Positions 51,301-63,300 of a stretch of 64,000 nt of DNA are shown here, one piece after another. The notes under the pieces were generated by a model that saw nothing but the letters and a program-made list of their open reading frames with translations, did not search any database and was not told the origin of the DNA. A program made the translations under genes and the position numbers. Origin of the DNA: Polydactylus sextarius (lineage: Eukaryota; Chordata; Actinopteri; Polynemidae). Position 1 is the first letter of the stretch. Each line of letters starts with the position of its first letter. Location: NCBI GenBank assembly GCA_016801845.1, contig CM028919.1, positions 7,022,001-7,086,000 of the forward strand, written 5' to 3'.

Positions 51301-54300
51301 TGGTCAGAGGAGAAAGGACAGAAATGTGACATTTGATGTAATTTTTTGGCACAGACTATAGGTTAAGGTGGCTTTACTGCCATGAATGCAGTGAGGTGGA
51401 AATGGGTGGGGGATGCTTGTTTTATTTCTTCCTCATATTACCTTTACATCTTGCTGAGTCTGGGATGTGTGATTCATTCTTTTACAGCTGCAAGAAGGTA
51501 TGAGGGAAATTTTATGATTAAGATCAGATACTGTGTACTCTATTTGTAAATAGTCAGTACCATCTGTTGGCTGCTCATCTGACAAATATCACCATCACAC
51601 TTTATTTATTTGTAAGCTGGAGGCAATCAGTGGTTGGCCATTCTTTTCTTTACATAGATGACAGTGATGGGGGTGGAGAGGGGTCTCTTTTGATTTCTCA
51701 GCGAGTAGGAAGAAGAATTGTTGTGATGTTGAACCACAATAGAAATCAAAGAGATCTGTCTTCAGAGAGGGCGGGTGGGCATCTTTGCTCTGACTTCAAG
51801 ACTAAAAGACTTCAAGACTAAAAGTCTTGAAGTCTTGAAGTCTCTGGGAGGTTGGCAGGACTGGATAGTATCTATGACCTATGTTTTTTTGTGTGTGTGT
51901 AAAAAACAGTGGCCAGATGAAAACAGTACAGTCTTTAATTGTGTCCATCCACAACTCAGCAGTGCTCAGTCTGTATTGGACACAAAGCAGCAGTTTAAAA
52001 CCATGGACCCATCCAAGTTATTCTATTTATCTCAATAAGCAAGAATGGTGTTCTTGCCTCCTTCCAGTTCTTCTAGTAGTGAGGTCCTCAGTGTGTTCCT
52101 ATTCAGCAGAGCAGAGATATTTATTGCAGATCACATGGACCTTTGCAACTAGGTTACATAATGGGACTTTGGCTCATACTGTATCCTTAAGAAACATTTT
52201 CTCAGTTTCTCAGTTTTGAATTCACAACCAGAATATTGGATCTTTGTTTACATTGTGATTGCAAGAATTTTAAAGAAAGGGCTTTTCTATGCTGCATGCT
52301 TTTTTTCTCTGTTCCCACACTGACCAAAGAGCTTGGTTTTGATTATAGACTTACTTTCCACTGGTCAAATCTGTGCTGTCATCAACTGCTCACCCCCACA
52401 GGAAAAAGCTCTATGACAAAGCATTTTGTTTAGCCAGCTTTATAAAGCTCTCATGACGTCAGCATACTTCAACACTGATCTCATTGTTATGAGTGCCACT
52501 CATATTGAGTGACCCTCTGTGAAGTCCCTGTAGGCGAGAACTGGAAGAGAGTGGCTCACACAAAGCCATCCCTTGTGGCTACATGTGGATTTTAGCCAAT
52601 ACAGAAGTCTTGAATAGGGCAGAATTATAACATCCTGAAATGACTCAGAAGTAGCACAGAGAAGGTGTCATACCAAATGCTTATATGAACATCTCAAAAT
52701 GTTGAGATTATATACAAATGTGGCAAATTTATTTACTTAAGCAGAGGGAGTTTTATCCAACATGTGGACGATGTTACCTAAGAGGACCATGAAAGCTGTG
52801 TGAGCTGTCTGTTTGGTCTCAGTGAGAACTGTCTGCTTGTCTTCCTTCAGGGTGGGGTAAAGGACAGACGGAGGCAGAGGGAGGTTGGGCATGAAAAGAA
52901 AAAAGGAGTACTTCAAAATGTGATCCAGGAAGCCTGAGGGTGGCTGGGTGGATAAAAAAGCACAGCCTATAACCAAGAGGTCATATGTTCAAGCCCTGAA
53001 GGGTCCATCATAACTATCACTCAAACACAGTAACTAATTGTTTGTTGACATATTAGTGCAAATGTTTTTGCCAGAGGAGACTTAGATTCTTTTTTGTTTT
53101 TGTTTTTGTTTTTACTTTATTTAACTTGCAGAGCAGCACATCACCAGGTGAAACTGTTTCATCTTGGTTTGACTTAAACTGATGCCTTCAGGAACTTTTA
53201 GGCAGTGCCAGGCTCTTGGTACTGCCAGATTGTTTTTTTCTCCACTGCTCTGAAGGTTCTTTGAGGTAGAAGGCCAGAGACAGACAGCCTTGGCACACAG
53301 ACACTGAAGGTTTCATCTTTGTGGCCCAGACACACAGTATGTCTTAGTGAACCAAAAGCAATACAGTAAAGGAAGTTTGATGTGGGGTGCCAGTGCTGAG
53401 ACGGCAGTTTGAGGAAATGATATATTTCCTGTGGTAATTTTGGTGAAGTTTACAGGACAAGCATGAGTAAAGGCCGAATAAGAGCTCAGTTGGGTGTTTT
53501 CACTCACTGTCTGTCAGATTCAAATAAATATAATTCACCACTGAATCTATAAGCCATTTAAAACAGTAAGGATAGCGTTGGTAGGTGTTGCCCTCGCTTC
53601 TGGCATTTCTCTTTTATTAACAAGTGCAGTCATTTATTGTATATTTTCAAGGTTTAGACATCTTTGGCTGCAGATATGGAGGTTATGTTAGTTCATGCTC
53701 AGTAGGAAATCTCCTACACGAGTCTCAGTTGTGTCATATGTGGTTTTAAGGCATGGGTGAGGCTTTTATGAGAATTTGTGATCTGGTCTCATCTAAGGTC
53801 TTAATTTGAGAGTAGCTTCTCCTTAAAGGCTTGGTTGCAGTTTGGGGGCTTGAGAACAGACAGAAAGAAGCTACAGATAAGGAGATCCAGAATTTTATGA
53901 ATGCATGGAAGTACATTTGTGTGCTCCTATGCACAACTACAGTTAGCATAGCATGGACATAAAAACTGATGATTAATAGATAATCATTGCATCAAGTGCA
54001 TATAATATATTACAACCAAACTAAATCTTTGGTGAGATCTGTGGAACATGTGTTTTGTCTGTTTGCTTCACTTCTTGGAGTGGCCTCTTCTCTTTAGCGT
54101 GTCTGCAAATTCTGCTGTAAAGCAAGCCACTGTCTGCAGAAGTCATTTTCTCAAGATCTCTTTTGCCCTTGGTTCACACACAGCTGTAAAGGTCAGTCAA
54201 GTTCATCTATTCCTGTTGGCAGAGATAGCCCTTTTGAAGGAATGATCTGGGTATTTATAAGTGTTTCTCACTGTTTTCACGGTCCTCCAAAATCTGGAAC

Positions 54301-57300
54301 TCCAACATTATTTTGTGGTCATGGCTGTTTCTCTTTATATTTGGCCTTTGCTCTAAAGGTGCAGATCACTCTCCTTGGCTGACATGGCTGCTGCGGTTAT
54401 ATTTTTCTATGTTGAAATAAGCTTTCAGTTCATCTGTAATGGATTGATGCTCAGAGCGACTCATAGCCTGAAGGGCGACATGGTGGCCATCAGTTTTGTT
54501 CCTACTCTCTTAACATTTCCAAGTTATTGTGCATTGGACTTGTGGTTAATTTGTATTGCATCTCATTCTTGCAATTGGTTTTTTCTTTTATTAAATCTTA
54601 TTTGGTGAGGTTTGATGAATGAGGTTTGATGGGGACCACCCAGCGGCTCAGCTCTGCTCTGCCTCTGATTATATTGTCATTAGGTGCTGGCATGTAAGAA
54701 CTTAGGGGTTTGAATGAGGATAAGGATTCCAGCAGTTGTGTGTGAGGCTATGAATGGCAGTCTGTCTGTCTTTGATGGATACAGCTCCTCTATGTGGCAG
54801 CCAGACTGGAGTGTTGAGAGTCCATCTCAACATGGGCATCCCTCTCAGCCAAGCATGTGCTAACTGCTCATCATGAAACACCACCACAAAATTCCCTTTG
54901 CTCTATTTCTGTGCCTTTCTCCTTTCCTTATGGTCTCCCAGGAAAAGTGAGTGAAGGAGAGGAAGGGGGAGCACAACATCTGCAATTGTAGCAAACACAC
55001 TTTTGTGGATCTGGTTTCCTCTGTTTCGATGGAAAATTAAAGTGCTGCCGGGAGAGGCGCTGAGGACATGTGATTTGTGATTAGTTTTGCAGAGATTTTT
55101 CCACCAGTCTCTGATTAAGGAGAGAGAAAATCAGGTTATTCAAACAGATCCTGAGGGGTTAAAGCGGAGACAGATGAGTGATTGTTGGTGGTTTATCGCT
55201 GAGGTTGTTCGCTCACATCCTCATTCCTCCATATATCTGCATTAAAAATCAACTCCACCTGGACAAAGCCAATCCTGGGCTGGATTATGCTTAAGCAGTT
55301 TTGTAAGTTAGTACTAACACCACCATCTTAGTCCAATTATTTTTTATTGGAACAAATCAAAACAGAGAAAATCCCAAGTGTTAAAATAAATAAAAGTAAA
55401 TCTGCAGTCTGCACTTATTTTTTTTAGCCAGTATGCTGAGGCAGATACTTTTGCCTCTGTTACTAATCTTGTTCTTCTGCATTCATCCACAGAACTTGGT
55501 TCACCCAGAGACTTAGTGACCAGAGATGTCACTGATACCAGTTTTGCTGTGTCTTGGACCGCGGCCCCCGGAAATGTTCGTCAGTACCGGATCAAATGGA
55601 AATCTCTGTACAGTGATGAGACTGGAGAGAAGACAATACCAGGACACACAACTACTACAATTCTTGATGGGCTCACTCCAGAGACACGCTATGAAGTCTC
55701 TGTGTTTGCGGCCTATGGCCATGGAGAGGGTCAGCCACTGGTTGGAGAGGAAACCACAGATAGTAAGTAAACTTTTTGCTCCCTTCTTCTTTCTGTGTTT
55801 ATTTCCTTTTTCAGACATGTCTCCTTTCTTGTTTCCCTTGTCTCCACTTTATTTTTTTTATGAGTTTCTGGATGTTTGGGAAAGTGTGAAATTAGGTATG
55901 TGGGATTTAACTCACCAAACAATCATAAAAGCAGTGTAAACGCTATGACCACAAAGGGACAGCTAAACAGTTTTTTATGTTCAACTGTCATGATGACCCA
56001 GACTCTCTTGTCATAAACACCTCTTATGCCTTGAAGTTTCATTTGGCTGTTGAGTTACAGATAGACTTCATCGTTGAGAAATCTGGGGCAGCGGCGTAAG
56101 TTTAAAAATGATCTGTGAAATACAGTTTAGCTGCAAGCCGCATTTCTGGGTGTTTGTAGAAACAGGGCTCTGTAGGCAACGCTTACTGTTCTGTTTACAC
56201 TGTTTAGCCTCAGGTTTACGTCAAAGCTGCTGCCATTTGACTGACCCATTAACACCACAGACACTAACACTATACAGATGTGCACCTTTGCATGCACAGC
56301 TTTAAGACTGTGCATGTGTGTTATATGCATGTACAGAGATGATGTAATGTCCAGCGCACCTGCACCCTGTTTTAGTGGGAGATGCAGGACAGATAGACTC
56401 CGGCCTCTCCCTCCTTTGACTACACTTATGCTTGGATGAGAAAAGCACACTGAGCAGAAACTTACACCATTTGGGAGGGAATTTGTTCACCAGTTAGTGA
56501 AGTGGAATGTGGTTAAGGAAAAATATTCCCAACCTTCATTAGTGTTTATTGATTTTGGCAAGTGAGAAAGGTGTTGCACACACTGAACACAATCATGCGG
56601 CAGCTTTGTAGACTTAGGCATATACTTTTCTTCACTTTGCACCCTCTATCTGTTGCTCTCTTTTCTTGCGCACTACACAAATCATGGGTCTCTTTGGGCC
56701 GAGCCTCACACAGCAAACTTGGATGTACTACTTTTTTCCGTTAATAAAAGTGAGCGCCTCGAATATTTTCCTCAACTCGTTTCGAAGCCTCTGACAATTC
56801 AGGCTTGCCCTTCCTGCGCTCAAAATAAGAAACACTCTATGGACACGCAGTGGAAAAATGAAAACTATGGGTTTTCTCAAATTCACAAGACATCTAAGTG
56901 CGGCTCCCAAACTCACCAACTAAACACAATCAATCACATAAATTTGGGCCTGTTTAATGTATACTGGTGAAACTGAGAAATATTTGGGTGGGTTTGTATT
57001 CACCCACATGTGGAAACTTAACAGATACCCAGATGAAAGACTGTGAGGTAGCCAAGCATGTTACTGTTTAGTTTACTTACCAGCAGGAAAGCCATGCTGC
57101 TTATATTTCCAAAGGTATATTGGAAACATAGGTGGTTAAGCACACATTTAGAACAGATCCCAAACTGAACAAGACCAAAAATCTACATTTTGCCTCAAAC
57201 CATCCATTCATCACTTTTCTTCCTTTACCCTCTGTTTTTCTTCTTTCCTCACAGTCTCAGCTGCTGATAAAGCAATTGTTGTCTCAGAGGAGACAGAGAA

Positions 57301-60300
57301 GAGCATGAAGGTGACATGGAAGCCAGCACCAGGAAAGGTGCTTAACTACCGTGTTACATATAAATCCAGGCCTGGGGGGCGTCAGTTAGCAGCTAAAGTG
57401 CCCGGTGGCACTAATACCACTGTGCTGAGACGCCTTACTCCCCTTACCACCTATGACATCACTGTTGTGCCAGTGTATCGCTCTGGAGAAGGCAAAACAA
57501 GAGAAGGAGAGGGAACAACACGTAAGTTGGTCTCATCATTCATCACAAATCGCAAATATTTCTCTGTCTGTTGCCAAGTTTAGGAAGATTTGTTTTTTTT
57601 ATCATCATTACTAGTACTAGTACAAGTACAAGTACTTAAAAAGTTTAGGTAAGAATATTGAACCAAACTGAACTGGCGTACATTATCTAAACTGGACTTT
57701 TCTTCCCAGTTTCACCTTTTAAGGGTCCTAGAAATCTCCAGACCTCAGAGCCCACCAAGACCAGCTTCCGTGTAACATGGGACCATGCTCCTGGTGATGT
57801 CAAGGGATACAAGGTCACTTTCCACCCTGTTGGAAATGATATTGACTTGGGAGAACTTCTGGTTGGTCCTTACGACAATACTGTGGTGCTAGAGGAGCTC
57901 AGGTGTGTCTTCAGATTGATTTCTCACTTTCATTATCACTATCACAACTTACACAAGAATATTAAAAATACGATTTTTTTATTTGCAGAGCTGATACCAA
58001 ATACTCAGTGAATGTATTTGGTGTGTTTGATGGAGGAGCAAGTATGCCATTGGCTGGGGAGGAGAGAACTACTCTCACTGAACCCGAGTCTCCTTCTTTT
58101 GAGACACCAGGTAAAGAGTAATCTAATGTCTAATCTAATCTAATCTTCTGCTATAAAACAAAAACGTACTATATCTTGAAAGGAATAACAGACAAAACAT
58201 GTTGTATGCTAAAATGAAGAACATGGACTACTGAAATGGTTTTAGTTATTCCATTAGCCAGCCTGTCATCACCTTTGTGGCAGCGTCTCCAGTATGTTAT
58301 GTCTCCGGGCAGGAATAGTCAAACATTGGGGTCCGCATCACATTGTAAATTTTTGCTTTGGAAAACAAATTCCCAATCCGTGCCCTATAAAAGGCGAAGA
58401 GTTTCTCTAAATGCCTTCCCTCAAAGCTAATTGTCTCGTGGTAATGGCAATTCCATCTGTCTGTCCTTTTCTTACTTTCTTTATTGTGTCACTTTGGGCT
58501 TCCGCTTTTTATTTCCAGTCCAAGTTCAGCCAGTGTAGATTCAAGCCATACGCGTATAATCTGTTTGCAGTTATAAAATGTTTTACTGCCCTGTGAGTCA
58601 GTGCAAGGCAGGCAGTAAGTGTGAGAAGAGGAAAATTGTTGCGTTTGCTGGAAGGAACTGGAAAGGTCAGCTTGACCGCTCAGCAGCAGGTCGCTAATAG
58701 GGAGGCACATGCAGATTCAGTTAGATCACAGCTCACAGCTCCGAAAGACAAAATAGAAGAGGTGAGAGCATACCAATCTTCCCTGTGTTGACCTGGTTAC
58801 AGGTCAATTCTTAACAAACCTCTGGACCTCCAAGGTCAAAGAAGGTTGATTTTTTTATATAATTTTTCCATTTTTAAAATTTTCATTCTAGCTTAACAAG
58901 TAGTCGATAGTCTTATAGTCTGATATTATTCTCTCTCTCTCTCTTTAAGCTTAACAGCTGTTCATCTGTCACAGGTGTTGATTTTGGGTTTTTTGTGTGA
59001 GCAAACAGATCTGTAAATCAAATGTATAACCTGTTTTCAGTTGCAGACAGTGGCTGTGCAACATCTGCGTATTCCTGTTGCACATCTGCAGCCTTCTTTT
59101 AGGTGCCAAGGATCAGACGTCTTTCTTGTCATCACACAGCTGTCTGGAAAGCAGGATCTGAATTTTACCTTGCAGCTCTCCAGTGAAGGCCTTTGATATG
59201 TCATGGGCCATTAAGGGCGTATTCTCACGATTTGCCCTTTGGGACTAACACATGGAAACAAAAAGAAGAGATGAGAGAAATACTGCCTCAACATACCACA
59301 AGACAAGAAGATGATAATTCTAACACCTGGAAAATCAAAGTTCTCTCATTAAAAAAAAATCCTCAGAAAAGAAAAAAAATGCAGATACGATACTTTACTA
59401 TGTGTTTGTGGAGATGCTCGTTTGCATTCTGGAAATTGTATTGATGTTCTTTTCTACAAATGAAACACACTTGTCTTCCTCTCTCCTGCTCTCCCATTTC
59501 CATTTAATCTCACATTTCTTTCAACATCTACATAATCCTATTTTCATAACACATCAATTATTTTTTTTTGTACATAACAATTGAACTACATCGCATCTTC
59601 CCCTTCATCCAATTATAACACATGGACTTCTGCCCTCAGATGTGATGTGTAAGACCACTGCACAGGCTGACATTGTGCTGCTGGTGGACGGCTCATGGAG
59701 TATTGGACGTCTCAATTTCAAAACCATCCGTGCCTTTATTGCTCGCATGGTGGGAGTCTTTGACATTGGCCCTGAAAGGGTCCAAATTGGTGGGTTTACC
59801 AGTTATCTAGTTATTACTACTAATAAAAAAATTGTCTGTTATTAGTTAGTCTAACACATATGGTGTCTACAGGTCTTGCTCAGTACAGTGGAGATCCCAA
59901 GACTGAATGGCATTTGGATGCTCATAGAACCCGCGAGTCTCTCCTGGATGCTGTGGCTAGCCTGCCCTACAAAGGCGGAAACACCTTGACTGGTATTTCA
60001 CTCTGTTTCTATACTGTGCTGACTGGCACTGTGACAGTGTGTAGCATCTATTCGTGTTCTTCTTAAACACACATCATCTTAATTGCAGGTCTGGCACTGA
60101 ACTACATCCTCCAGAACAATTTCAAAGAGAATGTAGGGATGCGACCCAACTCTCGAAAGATTGGAGTGTTGATCACTGATGGCAAATCCCAGGATGATGT
60201 CATTGTCAACTCGCAGAACTTGCGTGATCAGGGCATTGAGCTGTATGCTATTGGTAAGAAAAAGTCATGTCTCTTGGCATGCACATGTGTATGAATATGT

Positions 60301-63300
60301 ATCAAACTACTAATGATTATTGACTTCATCATTGTTGTTTAGGTGTGAAGAACGCTGATGAGAATGAGTTGAGGTCAATCGCCTCTGATCCTGATGATAT
60401 TCATATGTACAACGTGGCTGACTTCTCCTTCCTGTTGGACATTGTGGACAATCTTACTGACAACCTCTGTAACAGTGTCAAGGGACCAGGTATGTTAAAA
60501 ATACAGGAAGCAACAAAGGCAGCACATTGATTTGTACATACTGCATAGTCTAGGCCAACTGCGCTGTTCTCAGACATTTGATGAGTAGTATAAACATAGT
60601 GTACTGCGTCCCAGATCCACAGACAGTAAGCTACATGTCTGGTCCACCATGGAAAGCAACTTTAGAGGCTAAGAACCAGCCAAGCTCTTCAAAATTATTG
60701 CAGATGTATTATTTTCCTATTCCCTTAATATTTATTCTGCTTCTATGTCATAGGAAATTGTCTGCTCCTTAATCAAATTATAGGGCTGCTATTGGGGAAC
60801 TTCTTGGCGAGGATGTGGCTTTAGAGTCCTAGTAGTTCTGTGGTTTGAACAAGGTCTGTTAGGACTTGTTACCAAAGAGACATGGTTGTCTCTTGCTATT
60901 TTTTTATCTTTTATAAACAACTTTTGTTGAAAGCAATGGAACCAGTTTATGAGAATACAAAAATGATGGGTTTTGTCAACTGCTGTAACTCCATATAATT
61001 ATCTCAGTAAATCAGTAATCACAAGCATTAAAGGAGTTATTTGTACATTTGGCTATTGTTGCCTCACCAGTATTAGCATTAATAACTGTTTACTTACATT
61101 TTTCCCAAGAGTTTCAGTTTGCAAGACAAAGAAGTGGTATTAAATTGATCACTTGGGACAGTTCAGGGTTAGATGGTTAGCATTTTAGCTCAACTAGAAG
61201 ACAAGAAGTTATAGAAATAGAAGCAAAAGAAGAACTTACACTGGTAAAACAGCTCACGGTGAATAAAGGATTTACAGTACAATGCTGATGTTGCAATGTT
61301 TATTTTAGTTGGGTGAGTTAATGCCAATGTTAGCAATGTAGCAGTATCAAAACTTATAGTCAATAGCAATATTCTAGTATGGGCATGTTTAATGTTCCAT
61401 GTTTCAGTATCTTATCTTTCTATTGAAAAAAGGAGGTGACCCAGATGCTCCAACTAATCTGGTGACTTCAGAGGTGACTCACCAGTCCTTCAGAGCCACC
61501 TGGACTGCTCCTGATGGCCCAGTGGAAAAGTACCGCGTGGAGTACATGACTGTGTCGGGATACCCTCAGCAGGTATATCTCTTATAACCACTACCTACAA
61601 GTTTTGTCATACAAAAAAATTGTGGGCACATCTTCTAAGGTGGGTATTGGAATGGGCTTAACAGTAACATTGATAGTGATGGGAAGCTCCTCTCAAACAT
61701 CTATTTCCAGCCTCTTGCTTGTGTTGGCATCTCACTGTGGGTGTCTATTTACATTATGATTTGACACAGGGGAAGGAAACAAAAACACACAGCTCTCAGT
61801 TTAGGAGATTAGAAAGCAAATAATGACATCATGAGTGATAGCGCCATTGGCCAACAGAGTCTTGGCTCCATAACGCGAAGACTAGATGCATTTTTGGTGT
61901 CTGAATCTAATTACATGTGGACAATGTTTGTTTTTGTCCAGCTCCCATGGTTTTGTTTAATAGTGAACATAGTGGATGAGGTTTTATTATTGTTTATGGG
62001 TCTAGAATTGAAGCACATGTTGAATTTTAGGCCAGTAAAAATTTGTCAAGGGGTTTTCTGGTTTTAATTGGAAAGCTTTACTACGCAAGTCAGCCCAGTA
62101 AATACAGTAGATAAAGCTTTTGATTATTTTATTCCTAAACTGATCATCACTTCCTCAGATCATCACCAACACCATTACTTCATCTAAGGTTTTTCCCTTA
62201 TGAGTGAAAGTTTTGAGCCAAAGACAATACAGAGGAATCCTACAGATCACAACTTCTGTTGCAATGGTTTAACTTATTCTTTCTGTTATTAGGTGTTTGT
62301 GGATGGTACTCAGACTACGGTGGTTCTTCAGAGACTCAACCCTCTGACCGAGTACCTGGTCAACGTCTACTCCGTGGTGGGAGAGGACAGCAGTGAGCCT
62401 CTCAGAGGAACTGAGACCACATGTATGTCTTCTCTCTCTAAGTTCTTGGCTAACCTCTAGGCATGCAATGTTTGATTTAACAAGTTCCACTTGATGGTTC
62501 CAAATATAGTTTATAGTGACAATATTGCTCACAGAGTTAAACCCTCACATGGGACTCAACCACTTGAGGAAACACAGATTAATGGGGTTGTCTAATAACA
62601 ATTTCAATTTCAACAAGCTCTTGAGTACTACAGCAGTTTCCCCTTGCGTCACTGAATCTCTCTTGATCGGCTGCACAACACAAAGTTAATGCACCCACTG
62701 ACTTCAGTTCCTGTGTGGTCCTATTTAATCAAAAGTTCAAAGGTTCAAATGAAAGTTATGAAACTATATGTGTTTGCAAAAAGAGAGAGATAATAAATTC
62801 TAATTACATGCACATTCAGCTTAGAATTTACAAATTATGAATCAGAGTGCACTTAGACTTCTTTCTTTGTTTCCTTTAAGATGTTGTTTATTGCTGTTCC
62901 ACTGGTGCTCTCTGCAATAGTAGATATTTAACAGGGTTTAATAGCATTTTTTCCTGGTTTTGCAGTGCCCCTTAGTGCTGTGAGGAGGATGGACATTTAT
63001 GATGAACAGACCACCACCATGCGGGTGAGGTGGGAGGAGGCAGAGGGTGCTACTGGCTACATGCTGCTCTACAGCGCCATCAATGCAACAGAGCCCACCC
63101 TCGAACAGGAGGTAAAACCAATTCTGAGATCATAGTGTAAGAAAAGCAGAAGGGCTCACAGCCAGTCAGCTGTAGATATGACAGATGTGAACAAGGAAAA
63201 AATTAGCACATGCACATGTGTTTATGGGTGGACAAAAAACACACACATACTTTCATGTATTCATATGCACCAAAGACATGCAAATACATACCCAAACACT

